64,000 nt of DNA from Helicoverpa zea (lineage: Eukaryota; Arthropoda; Insecta; Lepidoptera; Noctuidae): contig NC_061459.1 of assembly GCF_022581195.2 (NCBI RefSeq), forward strand, positions 6,076,001-6,140,000, written 5' to 3'. A program made the position numbers and the translations under genes. Positions 29,801-38,165 of this stretch are shown here, one piece after another. The notes under the pieces were generated by a model. It worked only from the letters and a program-made list of their open reading frames with translations, was not told the DNA's origin and ran no database searches. How positions within the stretch are numbered: the stretch's first letter is position 1; the number at the start of each line of letters is the position of its first letter.

Positions 29801-30903
29801 GGAAAAATAACAACCTAACAAGAACACCAACGCCTGATTATAGTAAGAAAACTGAACCAGCCCCACAAATTAAAAGTATTAAAGACGAAAAGGCTGACAT
29901 GGAGTCACTAGAATCTTATAAGTTAAAAAATCCTTCGAATGTACTACCAAAGCCACCATCAAATTATTTTGTTAAAGCTCCGAACGGCACGGCAACAATG
30001 AAGAAGCATTCACGCCCTGTATCGGTAACTATTGGTGAATACGCGTACGGAGGTGCAAGCAGACGGGAACCAACGAAGCTCGATTTCCTTAATGGAGATA
30101 AAACCGATGGTGTTCATAAAGCCGATGAAGAAGTTTCTATATCTAATAGACTACAGTCAGAACTGGCTTTGACGTTATCTAGATCGAATTTACGTAAGAA
30201 GACTGAAGCTCTGGTAAGTAAAACTCGGCTCTTTAATTCTAATGTTACCTACATGCCAAGTAGGTAATTTAGACAAAAAATACAGAAAAACCTAACAAAT
30301 AAAATGATTTATATAATAATTATAAATTAACACGATGCATATATTAAGTATGTAGACAGACAGAAAATAATACATGTTTGTTTCGGTACCAAGAGCTGTT
30401 TACCTTGCGTATGCTTCAAAGGCGTTTCTTTTCTAATTTTGGTATTTAGATAGCGTATTTAAGATTAAGAAAATGTCGTCTCAGCAGTATAATTACGAAA
30501 ATTTATTTCAGGATCATGGGAATGTTACTAGAAGTTTGAATGTTAATGAAGATAGTGATGCTTCTGTAGATAAAATTTTCCACGTTAGATATGGACACAA
30601 TCTTTTACCGTTACCACCCTGTATTACGATACCAAAAGTCTCCGTATCAAAAATAAAGTCATGAAGTTTCAAGTCACACAGTGAGACTGTTTAGATAAAT
30701 AAATAAGTTACAGTTAAATAAAATAAAGCACACTATAATTCAATCGTCTTTTTGTATGGTATTGGCATGGTCACGAGTTTAACTAACATTATTTTTTTTG
30801 AGGTGGTGGGTGTTTTCGAACCTTTACGTTCCATGTTTTGTATGTTTTTTACTTTTTACCCGAATAATGAATATTTTCTTTTCAGGCGGACGCCAGCCGA
30901 TAA
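2841..30903 (+). CDS. USH1C: Harmonin-like PDZ scaffold protein (USH1C / Drosophila CG5921 type), 11 coding exons
   Basis: Exons: 2841-3059, 8009-8117, 9513-9537, 9614-9769, 15347-15491, 16605-16831, 17274-17760, 18165-18359, 29135-29248, 29692-30213 and 30886-30903. All have GT-AG borders and matching phases, giving 738 aa. PDZ1 is at about residues 27-111 with carboxylate loop FGFALRGG, followed by the linker HVGMLPVKDKAHEPLSWQFV, which parallels the harmonin linker. PDZ2 is at about 145-235 with KLGCGICKG, KPGIF, GDQILSCNG and DFSN. The rest is low-complexity, proline-rich and polar (PPPPAKKPPPPKP, then NPPPPPPM). Vertebrate harmonin links Usher proteins to actin at stereocilia. This copy lacks a visible third PDZ and the N-terminal harmonin domain. 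The first exon starts at acceptor 2833, so N-terminal exons may lie outside the window; the ATG at 2841 is only the first in-frame Met. Whirlin-type PDZ proteins are the main alternative. Confidence 0.82.
3060..8008 (+). other. Intron of the harmonin-like gene
   Basis: This is a 4.9-kb AT-rich intron between the two halves of PDZ1. A short GC-rich patch at about 5435-5530 (cgcgtacgtgtccagtgcg, then ccgttcgcgtgcgcctcttc) stands out but has no associated ORF or clear splice site. I saw no gene in it. Confidence 0.6.
8118..9512 (+). other. Intron of the harmonin-like gene
   Basis: This intron separates the end of PDZ1 from the 25-nt microexon at 9513-9537. Nothing recognisable is present. Confidence 0.6.
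9780..9826. repeat. GAAA/GAA purine microsatellite
   Basis: A short all-purine run of GAAA and GAA units starts ten bases after the donor at 9770. It is an ordinary simple repeat. Confidence 0.7.
10180..12335 (+). CDS. MADF-domain (Myb/SANT-like) accessory protein of a Harbinger element
   Basis: Two exons, 10180-10569 (donor gtaagt) and 11784-12335 (acceptor ttttcag), join in phase 0 into 313 aa. Residues about 8-95 form a MADF domain: FWEEFIAEYKTYPCLWKVKS, then a basic helix with KKKIESLRNSYRRELRKIRK and the aromatic PSLWYF. The C-terminal half is polar and Gln/Pro/Asn-rich and ends in an Asn run. In this superfamily the Myb/MADF protein helps the transposase enter the nucleus and bind the ends. 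The single intron contains the larger transposase exon on the other strand. Confidence 0.75.
10626..10830 (+). repeat. Lepidopteran retroposon tail inserted in the MADF intron
   Basis: The sequence runs from a GC-rich head (agcggtttcacccgcatccc) through agtagttcctgagattagcg to an A-rich CAAA run and ends tataatattagtatagat. This arrangement is common in moth genomes as a SINE or RTE-type 3' fragment. Related heads occur at 35590 and 54150. Confidence 0.55.
10917..12802 (-). CDS. PIF/Harbinger (HARBI1-like) DDE transposase, intact
   Basis: The minus-strand exons are 12802-12374 (donor gtaagt) and 11726-10917 (acceptor ttgcag), phase 0, giving 412 aa. The first exon carries a helix-turn-helix-like region (MRQSVTARERLIATLRYLATG). 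The second carries the catalytic core: GAMDGKHIAI (first Asp), VFIGDDAFQLSDHVMKPY (second Asp) and RRTVENAFGI (Glu). The closing motif is VVMACCALHNFLRR. The ATG at 12802 was chosen because upstream in-frame codons lack another ATG. The intron 11727-12373 encloses exon 2 of the MADF gene on the plus strand. A minus-strand AATAAA complement lies near 10878. Confidence 0.85.
13020..13985 (+). CDS. Unrecognised small CxxC-rich protein gene with a 5'UTR intron (CDS 13651-13938)
   Basis: The CDS 13651-13938 encodes 95 aa. It is preceded by a strong acceptor (13620s T run, ttttcag ending 13646). A consensus donor, gtaagt at 13131, would close an upstream non-coding exon, and AATAAA follows at 13980. 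The protein contains three Cys pairs, CVNCG, CRGCG and CYYCD, at about residues 46, 77 and 91, suggesting a small zinc ribbon, plus an acidic-aromatic N-terminal half (DDFKLLAEVEWPWEITHFV). I do not recognise the family. It lies in a harmonin-like intron just right of the Harbinger element and could be a captured gene or a chance ORF. Confidence 0.4.
13562..13612. repeat. Short LINE-tail fragment
   Basis: The motif gtcccactgctgggcaaagg followed by cctcccccaaagg matches the conserved 3' segment of a widespread lepidopteran LINE family. It is repeated at 14106. Confidence 0.5.
14100..14240. repeat. LINE-tail fragment, second copy
   Basis: This contains ctgtcccactgctgggcaca and cacggagaaggattgagcat, followed by the caggtttcctcaagatgttt segment typical of lepidopteran CR1/Zenon-like 3' ends. 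The 116-aa minus-strand ORF across it (14102-14452) draws most of its C-terminal half from this repeat, so I do not call it a gene. Confidence 0.5.
15492..16357 (+). other. Intron of the harmonin-like gene
   Basis: AT-rich intron dividing PDZ2. Nothing recognisable before the tandem duplication at 16358. Confidence 0.6.
16358..16563. repeat. Tandem duplication of about 102 bp next to a splice acceptor
   Basis: The block starting accataaagcatgactataa at 16358 recurs almost unchanged at 16460, including its poly(A) run and the cttatcatgac end. The second copy ends about 40 bp before the acceptor of the exon at 16605. Confidence 0.85.
17010..17232 (+). repeat. tRNA-derived SINE, 3' part
   Basis: Shares cccggctgtcat, acatctttg-cagtcgtta, the agtctttc segment and the tail gactggaagcc...gggaaaaggct with the SINEs at 24315 and 61812. 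The tRNA-like head is missing. Confidence 0.6.
18360..19029 (+). other. Start of the 10.8-kb harmonin-like intron
   Basis: AT-rich intronic sequence up to the LINE insertion; no gene seen. Confidence 0.6.
19030..22950 (+). mobile_element. Near full-length APE-type non-LTR retrotransposon
   Basis: A GC-richer 5' leader (19030-19700) precedes a long coding region for endonuclease and reverse transcriptase (19701-22912) and a short 3' tail ending near 22950. It is inserted in the sense direction in the harmonin-like intron. The protein type is often labelled craniofacial development protein 2-like in genome annotations. I lean to an RTE-like clade but cannot settle this by eye. Confidence 0.75.
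19701..22912 (+). pseudogene. Endonuclease-reverse transcriptase ORF of the LINE, single frameshift
   Basis: From ATG 19701 the first frame reads an exonuclease-endonuclease-phosphatase domain (GAWNVRTL, SETRLADQG, LLGDFNARVG, CWTDHRLL), then the start of the reverse transcriptase (AVGVDNIAGELLKYGG). Between 21252 and 21266 the homologous reading moves to another frame, as expected from one missing base. It then continues through SYRGISLL, QFGFRPNRGT, CFVDLEKAFDCV, GVKQGC, MYADDL with the catalytic Asp pair, and KYLGSTI to 22912. The C-terminus carries a classical C2H2 finger (C-x2-C-x12-H-x3-H, about 22806-22872). No canonical slippery heptamer was seen at the shift. Apart from this break the ORF is nearly clean, so the insertion is fairly young. 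Confidence 0.8.
23571..23821. repeat. Dispersed repeat, copy 1 (pair of 46127-46368)
   Basis: Both copies share ccaattttatgaat, tcgttgcgcatgctttgtgt, gcgtttgtgtgaggg, ggctagatgacatt, the A-run, and ttacgtaccaatttttttat through to tcaacagctt. Same orientation, so a dispersed element of unknown class. Confidence 0.75.
24315..24545 (+). repeat. tRNA-derived SINE
   Basis: The head has a polymerase III A-box-like stretch (gtggcggcctattgggta) and a B-box-like ggtccgattcc. The body has ggtagtcagaagccagtaag and the tail has gttgagaaaaggctcgggag followed by atgatgac, the usual lepidopteran SINE ending. Confidence 0.75.
25160..25641 (+). promoter_or_regulatory. CpG-rich block, candidate internal promoter and 5'UTR
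   Basis: Inside an AT-rich intron, the stretch from about 25230 to 25420 is dense in CG dinucleotides (for example ccgccgccgcgcgccacaca near 25380). It lies directly before the 25642 ATG and its consensus donor. Position and composition fit an alternative promoter plus 5'UTR. No TATA box is obvious and the start site cannot be fixed by eye. Confidence 0.4.
25642..30903 (+). CDS. USH1C: Predicted short harmonin-like isoform from an internal first exon
   Basis: An ATG at 25642 opens a 17-codon reading (MKNVSKSKPLVIIQCYE) that ends exactly at a consensus donor, gtaagt at 25693, in phase 0. The next harmonin-like exon (29135) also begins in phase 0. Joining 25642-25692 to 29135-29248, 29692-30213 and 30886-30903 gives a 234-aa protein with no PDZ domain, only the proline-rich and polar C-terminal half. 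The exon sits just downstream of an unusually CpG-rich block inside a 10.8-kb intron. This is a prediction from splice logic; a chance ORF with a chance donor is possible. Confidence 0.5.
25693..28510 (+). other. Harmonin-like intron
   Basis: 2.8 kb of AT-rich sequence. Apart from a TGACGTCA at about 25918 I see nothing with gene or repeat structure. Confidence 0.6.
28511..28864. repeat. 59-bp minisatellite, six units
   Basis: Six head-to-tail copies start at 28511, 28570, 28629, 28688, 28747 and 28806. They differ almost only at one position, ggacatt or ggacctt. The order is a, a, c, a, c, a, so units 3-6 look like two 118-bp dimers. It lies 270 bp upstream of the exon at 29135. There are no spacers, so it is not a CRISPR array. 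Confidence 0.95.
30512..30664 (+). CDS. USH1C: Alternative terminal exon of the harmonin-like gene
   Basis: An acceptor (ttatttcag, ending 30511) opens a phase-0 reading of 50 codons beginning DHGNVTRSLNVNEDSDAS and ending in KIKS plus TGA at 30662. The preceding exon ends in phase 0 at 30213, so splicing here instead of to 30886 would replace the five residues ADASR with a 50-residue acidic then basic tail. Three overlapping AATAAA signals follow within 65 bp. The frame is also open upstream of the acceptor to 30473. No transcript evidence. Confidence 0.5.
   Translation, partial: DHGNVTRSLNVNEDSDASVDKIFHVRYGHNLLPLPPCITIPKVSVSKIKS
30698..30727 (+). terminator. Clustered poly(A) signals for the alternative last exon
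   Basis: AATAAA occurs at 30698-30703, 30717-30722 and 30722-30727, shortly after the stop at 30664. This is the expected arrangement for a real 3' end and is the main support for the alternative exon. Confidence 0.5.
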
Positions 30904-31238
30904 GTAATGAAAACGAATTTTAATATAATTTAGATAACATACTAGTTACTCCTCTATTTTAGACAATTAGTGAAATGTAGAACATTTGGTTAGAATTTAA
31001 TTAGTCAACCAAAGTTAGTTAAGTATTTAATTTATGTACTAAAAGGACTTAAAAGTATAGCATAGTGCCACTTTTGAAATTAGAGACTTAAGTGTGTAAT
31101 TTTAGCTAATGTGAAAAAAATTACGAGTTTGTTGGTAATTAATATTAATAGTCCTGAAACCATGTTTAATTATTATTGGTTATATAATAATGTATATCTG
31201 TGGAATACCTAAGTCATACATAATACATGCTGGTTTAG

Positions 31239-31244
31239 AATAAA
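31239..31244 (+). terminator. Poly(A) signal of the main harmonin-like transcript
   Basis: AATAAA lies 336 bp after the TAA at 30901, with AT-rich 3'UTR-like sequence between. It is the best candidate 3' end for the ADASR-terminated transcript. Confidence 0.4.
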
Positions 31245-31813
31245 AATGTTCGTTTTATTTTTTACTAATAGACATGCAGCCATCGATATATATGTACTAC
31301 GTACTATATAGATAGAACGTTCCGAACAAAAAGCTTACCACACTGAACTGCACTGCAGACTATGCAGTGCCCAAAATGGCAAATCAGAGCGATTTTGACA
31401 CCTGCGTCAGATGGATGTCTATGAAACTACAATTATAAAATAGAAAATACATATCAAGGTATAAACTTACACATATAAACTATTCGAGAGTCAAGTTAGT
31501 AAAATTACACGCTGTTCATGCTATTACAACGCTTGTATATCATACTTTTCATTTACAATTCAATTTTACAAATATGCATTAATTTGTTCCCGCCCGCCAT
31601 CTTGAATTATGGATTAAGAAAATCGTGCAGAAACAGATGTGCCATAAAACTAGCAGTAGGTAAAATATCAATGAAAACAGACTTCACTTTGTCATGGTAT
31701 GTTCTTACTTTCAAGAAAAAATAATTAAATTCGCGAAAATTTGTGATAGCCCTCTTAAGAAAAAAAACATCGTAATTAATATTAAAAACCCTAAAAATAA
31801 GTTCCTGGTTTTA

Positions 31814-31903
31814 ATATATTACATGATTTTGCATTCAATTAGATATAAATAAACTTTTTGATATATTACATGATTTTGAATTCACTTAGATATAAACTTT
31901 TTG
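31814..31903. repeat. 47-bp tandem duplication
   Basis: The unit atatattacatgattttg...tagatataaa...ctttttg occurs at 31814 and again at 31861 with a few changes, just before the candidate exon at 31901. Confidence 0.8.
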
Positions 31904-32012
31904 AGTAATGAAAAATGTAGGCAAAATACGAGCGACACTTCTGCAATTAACATCAATGAGGATGACTACATGTCACAATACGTCAACGAAATGTCAACAG
32001 ACGACATAGCGG
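31901..32012 (+). CDS. Candidate upstream exon of the GARIN-like gene
   Basis: An open frame with polar and acidic character (NTSDTSAININEDDYMSQYV, NEMSTDDIAG) ends at a usable donor, gtaaat at 32013, in phase 1. The first ATG in frame is at 31970; an earlier exon could supply the start. A second possible exon begins after 32453 (VAKEVETQQQNNEPVIK), matching phase 1, but its acceptor is weak and I found no good donor for it. Membership in the gene at 32664 is inferred from position only. Confidence 0.3.
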
Positions 32013-32663
32013 GTAAATTATTTGTATGGATGTTCTTGTCTATCGCTAGAATATATGTCAATGCATGCAGCAGAAGGAGCCCATTAGGCTATGAATTTTT
32101 GTTGACGTGTCAATACTTTAACAATTGGTGACAATACTTTTTTCATGCTCTTCTGTTTTACTGCAACTGCAAGTTTTTAAAAAGCTTAATTTTCTGAAAA
32201 TCGTGGTCAACGAGGTGGGCCACATCCCATCAGTGTCCCATTAAGAAGCTATGGTTTGACATCACTAACATAGATGACTGATTGAAAAACATGTTACAAG
32301 TCATAGGGTATCAAAGATTTTCGTAGTAAAGGACAATTTCTAAAACTGTATGGATCAGTGGCGTAGCATTGGGGGGGAGGGGTGTTGTCTTTGTTTAATT
32401 ATTCCGCAAAAAATCGCCCTCATCCGTTGGTTACCTCATGAACATTACGAAAGTTGCCAAGGAGGTTGAAACGCAACAACAAAACAATGAACCAGTTATT
32501 AAACGCACATGGCCCGATGTCATTCTTATTGTCAATAATATAAAAATGCTGACTTGGTGGTTTTATTTAATGCAATTTTTGGATCATTTCATATCTACAA
32601 TGTTTCATAACTGGTCTTATGTGTCTTGTGTGTATGTGTGGTCTTAAGTGTTGTAATATTGCC

Positions 32664-35251
32664 ATGCTTTTTGGCACTATCAAAAAATTATTATCTAGTG
32701 AATATCAAGAATTTGACGATACAATTTTAATTGAAAGCCCATTTAAAGAAACAACGCGAGATGGCAGGCACATGTTGCGATTTGTGCAGCTAGGTACGAG
32801 TATGTTTATTTAATAACTTTACCACCTAAACGTTAGCCTACGTGGATGCATTGTACCTATCTGAAAGAGTCTGAATCAAAATCCCGTGTAGGAACTGTCG
32901 GATTCGTTTTGTACAGACCTACATCCCGAGATAAACCTACCTACTCGGCGACTGGCTCGGAGACACGAGAGATACTCCACAGATTATAGTACTTTTGTAT
33001 TATTTACACTAAATTTTCCTGGTCGGAACAATTAGCTAATTTAAATATTATTTGTTATTATTATTTGACATGAGGTGGGTACCAACAGGTACCAACCTCA
33101 TACAATAACCTAATAATGATAACTTTTTTTAGTACAATCTCGGTTATCTCGCTTTGATCCATAATTTCCACAAGGTTTTTTTAAAGAAAAGAATGGCTAA
33201 GAAACAAATACTTACAACTTTCTGTGAAATTATTTAAAGGTTTGAGCTCAAGAGCTTTTATAGTTGCTTCTGAACATGATATAACTGGAAAAAATACTAC
33301 AACAAGTGAAGGTACTCCACTATGTCGGGAATCTAGCGTTATAGAAATACTTTCACTGTACCCCTGGGAATCAATAAAATTGACTGTTTTCAAAAGAACC
33401 AAAAAGCAGACACTTAAAGCTTCATTCATTAATAAAGGTATAAGATATTTTGAACTGCGAGACATACCAAAAAAGAAGGTAAATACTTTTTTAACGTATT
33501 ATACATATGCATACCTACCTGCAATAATTGCAAACAGACTTTTTTTTTGTTTAATAACACACTACTAGACTTCCCTATTTTCAACCACAACAATAAGTAG
33601 TGATAAGCATTTAAGGTCTGGACTTCAGAATCTGCAACTATTTATATATCTATTGGTACACACAAACGTGTGCATAATTTTCATTTCTCGCGCAAACGGC
33701 TGGAAGGATGTTGGTGAAACGTGGCAGTACTGTAGCAGAATAATATTATTGACTAAGTTTTTTTTTTATTCTGGTGCAGAATATAAATAGTCACTCTGAA
33801 CCATATGAACACGGATAAAACTGCGGGCCCAAGTTATTATATCGAAATTTGAATTCCCAGATATTTTGGACTCTATGGTGCAATAATATAAAAGAAGTAA
33901 ATAGTTCGAAGAGAAAATGGCCCTTTTCACTATCGCCTCATGCAAAGGCCAATTGGAGTAAAAAAACAGAAGGTCGAGTTGCTGAATGCATAGAATTACG
34001 TTTCATAAAACATGGTGAAAAGGTAACACGTCTTTGAATATGGGTATAATTTAGACGGTCACCAAAAATATTTTTAAGACTCTAAGCAGAGGCACCAAAT
34101 AAAATAAACAACTCCAAAAAAAATAAATTGACTTTATTAAAAGGGCACTAAAGTATATAATATTATGATCCAAAAAAAATAAAATAACACCAGAAAAATC
34201 GCAAATCTCGCACTCATATTATTTTTGGTTCCCAAAATGGATTAATGGTCACCAAATTCTATCCAACTAAAAGATTAATATTACCACCAAAAATCAAAGT
34301 TAGTGACGAAAACGAATCGCTGCAAAACCGACTCCACGTAGTCTTGTCTGCCCTACCCCTAGAGTGCAATTCAAAACCGCGTAGGCGCGGAGGGGCGAGG
34401 CGGCCTGCGAGCTGAGGCGCAGGTAGTTTTAAGGCTCGCCACTGCGGCTGAGGCTGGCCGGCGGAGCCGGCCAGCAAGCCGAAGCTGCGGTGGTGAGCGT
34501 GAAAACCATCTGCGACGATAAGCTTGCATGGGACCGCCGGAGCCCTGCAGCGCCGGAGCCGTGACAGAAGCCATGCTTGCTGCATGTTGCGTGCTTACAT
34601 TTTAAACGCACTGAGTTACACACAAATTCATATAACAATAAATAAGCGACGTACGTTTGGGAACCCTAGTATATTAATTGGTATTTGGGAAATATTCTAG
34701 CGATCGTTAGCTTTTTTAGTCTAACAAAAATGACCAAATTAGGAGTCATGGTATTACATAATTGGTAACATCTAAGTAGTGACAATATATAATATTTGGT
34801 CTAAAGTGTATTTTAAAGGCGTCCATATATTTTTTTAGTAGTCAATAATATGAAAAAATGGTTTTATCTAATAATATTTTTGGAAACGTTATTTGGTGAC
34901 CATTTATCCATTTTGGTAACCGTTTAGAATTTTTTTGGTTGTAAAATAGGTACTTTTTTGGGTGGTGTTTAAACACAAGCCTTTGAATATTTAGGCCCAG
35001 GCTCTTTTACGACTTGATAACTACCGATATTTTTTCCACAGAAACATTCTAAATGGAAAGACAAATACTTATATTTAGGATCCCAAAGGGAAGCTGAAGA
35101 CAAAGTTCGACCTGTACCAATACCCGGTCTAGGGCGCGCTGAAGAGATAAAACTGTTATACCTGAAACCGCGATATTTTGGATGTTGGGAGCAATCCGAA
35201 CACTGGGTACAATGTGGCAATAGCTCATTAGATATAATCAGTCAAAATTAA
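32664..35251 (+). CDS. Unnamed multi-exon gene, possibly GARIN/FAM71-like Rab2-binding protein
   Basis: Exons 32664-32793, 33240-33478, 33861-34022 and 35042-35251 join in consistent phases to a stop at 35249, giving at least 246 aa. The first ATG is provisional because the frame is open to 32619. The N-terminal half reads KKLLSSEYQEFDDTILIESP, MLRFVQLGLSSRAFIVAS, LYPWESIKLTVFKR, IRYFELRDIPKKKIFWTLWC. This order (short helix with SEYxxF, ESxF, a beta-rich region, then an FWTLW helix) resembles the GARIN (FAM71) Rab2-binding domain, known in vertebrates from sperm Golgi and acrosome biogenesis. The C-terminal part (KDKYLYLGSQREAEDKV, PRYFGCWEQSEHWVQCG) is unfamiliar. The exon structure is well supported; the family call is tentative. 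Confidence 0.5.
34050..34965. repeat. Degenerate fold-back element with GC-rich core in the last intron of the GARIN-like gene
   Basis: ggtcaccaaa motifs near 34056 and 34246 face ggtgaccatttatccatttt near 34900, so the flanks are imperfectly inverted. Between them is a sharply GC-rich block (34370-34570, for example ggccggcggagccggcc) that is itself palindromic. The composition is unlike its surroundings. ORFs within the block are composition artefacts. Confidence 0.45.
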
Positions 35252-35513
35252 TGGCGTAGCAACAAGTTTTACCATGGAGCCGAGTAGAATATTTAGGCCT
35301 GTTTTCTCCGACAACATAAACGTCAGATTGTCGTAAAACAACCGTTTACTTTGAAAATTGAACGTTAAAATTCGTTGTCAACATCTGTTTAAAGAAAACT
35401 GACGTTCGAGTTGTCGATAACTTGAGCCTTACTTTCTCTCATCGATGATTTTTTATTGTAATTTAAGTGGGTACCATTATTATTGTAGATTAGATACTTA
35501 AGTCATCCATCAC

Positions 35514-35519
35514 AATAAA
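35514..35519 (+). terminator. Candidate poly(A) signal of the GARIN-like gene
   Basis: AATAAA lies 263 bp after the TAA at 35249, with no closer hexamer noticed. Confidence 0.35.
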
Positions 35520-35589
35520 ATGTGGTATATCCTTCGAGTTGATTGATTCTGCTAATTACTTTTTTAAAGGTCCTCGTATTTGTTTATTT

Positions 35590-35750
35590 TACGACTAGCT
35601 GTTTTCGGCCGCGGTTTCACCCGTCCGGTACCCGAATATAGCTCGAATTTCTTCCAGTCTAGTACTCGAATATAGCTCGTGTGCACCGGGGATAATGTTA
35701 TCACGAAAGTGAAATAATTTTTCTCTTTATAATATTAGTGTAGAAAAAAT
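35590..35750 (+). repeat. Lepidopteran retroposon fragment
   Basis: The gcggtttcacccgtccggta head and the ataatattagtgtaga tail match the type seen at 10626. Confidence 0.5.
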
Positions 35751-35754
35751 TACC

Positions 35755-35965
35755 ATCCTTCTTCCTACTAATAATATAAATGTGAAAGTTTGTGAGAATG
35801 TATGGATGTATCTTTGTTATTCTTTCACGCAAAAACGGCTAGGGCATTTTATTTGAAACTTGGTACTTATGTCATGTAGGTAAGTTATACACTGGATTAA
35901 CACATAGACTGCTTTTTATCATCACACCATGTGGGCGAAGCCGCGGGTGGAAGCCGGTGTTAAAT
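35755..35965. repeat. Lepidopteran dispersed repeat
   Basis: Contains ctactaataatataaatgtg, gtttgtgagaatgtatggat, cgcaaaaacggctagggc and gggcgaagccgcgggtggaa, a combination typical of a common moth non-autonomous element. Confidence 0.5.
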
Positions 35966-37232
35966 ATTTAAAACAAATTATAATAAATAAAAAAAATATG
36001 GTTATATCGAAGAATATTTGCATCTTGTTTTATTTAAAATCCGTTTCCGTAAGTATCGATAGCAATGAGAGATTTTCTTTCTTTTAATTAATTCGTCTCC
36101 CATTACTAAGCAATTGCAACAATGGCATAAACACTATACTCTATCCACGGAAGCAAGACCTAAAAGGTAAACAAAGAATGACACTTTTTCAAGATGGCGG
36201 TATAACCCGACCGATGACAAAACGTCACATTTTATTACAAGCTTTTATTTAACTTGCAATGTATGTATGTATGTATGTAACTATGTGTGTTCGGGTGGAA
36301 TTTTACAACTCAATTTTAAGGCCCTCAACCGATTGAGCTGCAATTTTGCATACATGTTTAGTTTGGATGACAATGCATGTTAAGCTATGTGACGTCATCC
36401 TAAATCCAACATGGCTAAATATACAAGATGGCGGACTAGTTATTTTTAAAGTACCTATACAATATGGGTATCAAATGAAAGGGATTGACTAGTAGAACAC
36501 ATTGACGAAATAAAAATCCAAGATGGCCGCCGCTACAAAATGGTGAATAACCTATTTTTTTCAATCCCATCCATATTAGTCCCCAGGCCGGCGAACAAAT
36601 TTTTTTTTGATACATATATGTTTAAGACTTTGTGAGTATCTTCCTTACGATGAGTCCGACAAACTTTTCGAATGCGCAAATTTTGGTGCCGCTGCGTTTT
36701 TTAATGCTTGACTCCTGAAATTGTCGATATGACGTCACTATGGCTCTTCGTACATACACGTTTCATTTTTTGAGATTCGTTTAATAAAGTTAACTAGAGA
36801 ATGGTGGTCAACTTGTCCGATAAAGATCGTGCTGCGTTTGGAGTGTCCACCATCCTGAAAATGTCGGTATGACGTCACTACGACTCTTCGTACATACACG
36901 TTTCATTTTTTGAGGTTTGTTTAATAAAGTTAACTAGAAAATTGTGGTCAACTTGTCCGATAAAGATCATGCTGCGTTTGGAGTGTCCACCATCCGAAAC
37001 ATGTCGATATGACGTCACTGTGTCTCCCCATACATACATGTCGGTCAAATACAACAATGATAGATAATACTATTCTTATTGCAAATATCGACTTGTCCGA
37101 CAAATGTAGTGAGGCAAATAGTCAGTTCGACAAGAAAATGAGAAAAAAATATTACAATTGGAAGAAGTATATTCTTTTTGTCAATTTCTAACTTAAATAT
37201 TCACGTGCATTATTTAAGTATATTAAATTGGC

Positions 37233-38165
37233 ATACTACTTACCAATTTTAATTACTATTTTAGAAAAAGTAGCCTGACTAAGACGTATTGTTGATAGTT
37301 TATATTATGTTAAGGAATAATATCCCACATCTATTAATGGACTATATATCAATCAAAAGTGCAACATTTTGTCTCAACATACCACTTATCAATTCTTAGT
37401 ATTTTAGAAGATATAGCCCAAATAAGGCGTATTATCGATAGGTTTTACTATGTTAGGGAATAATGTCCCACCTCTAGGTATGAACCATATGTCAATCGAA
37501 AGATCTTTTTAAGCGCTATATTCCGTCTTAACATACCACTTACCGATTCTTAGTATTTTGGAAGACATAACTGACCTAAGGCATATTATTGATACTTTAC
37601 ATTGTGTTAAGGAATAACATCTCACTTGAAGTTATGAGCCATATTTCAATCAAAAGATCTTTTTAAGCGCAAGGTTGTATTAGCATAACTCCGACAAATT
37701 GTTAGTACTTTAAAAGCTAGAGCTTTTCTAAGATTATATTATCGGTAGGTTCTGTCAAGCTAATCCATTACTTCTTTAGTAACAAATTATATATTATTTG
37801 AAAAACCTTTCCAAATGAAACATTTCGTGTTAACATACTTCCGACAAATTGTTAGTAGTTTAGAAGCTAGAGCTTATTTAAAATTATAATTATTGATAGA
37901 TGTTTTCAATTAAATAAATCCCAACTCTAGTAATGAGTTATACATAATTCAAAAGACGTTTTTAAATGCAACATTTCATATTAAAAAAACTTCGGCGAAT
38001 TGTTAGTATTTCAGAAGCTAGAGCTTAAATAAGAATATTTTATCGATAGGTGTTTTCGAGTTAATAAATCCCTCCTGTAGTAATGATACATATACCATTC
38101 GAAACGACTTTCTAAATGCAACAATTACTATTAACATACTTCACACCACTTGTCAGTACTTTATA
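37233..38165. repeat. Degenerate satellite of about 150-bp units inside the palindrome
   Basis: Unit starts marked by catac..cttacc/ccgac..att..tagta..tttagaag fall near 37233, 37378, 37533, 37684, 37836, 37988 and 38140, spacing about 145-155 bp. Shared internal blocks include a tcgataggt core, a cccac/ctc block and caatcaaaagatctttttaa. Units 1-3 and 4-6 form two subfamilies. Confidence 0.7.

Noticed and set aside
30214..30267. Read-through extension of the 29692-30213 exon
   Set aside because: A consensus gtaagt donor stands at 30214 and two plausible acceptors follow, so intron retention is less likely.
34259..34638. Three overlapping minus-strand ORFs of 67-108 aa
   Set aside because: They fall in a GC-rich repeat core, have low-complexity Arg/Ala/Pro composition and no splice partners.
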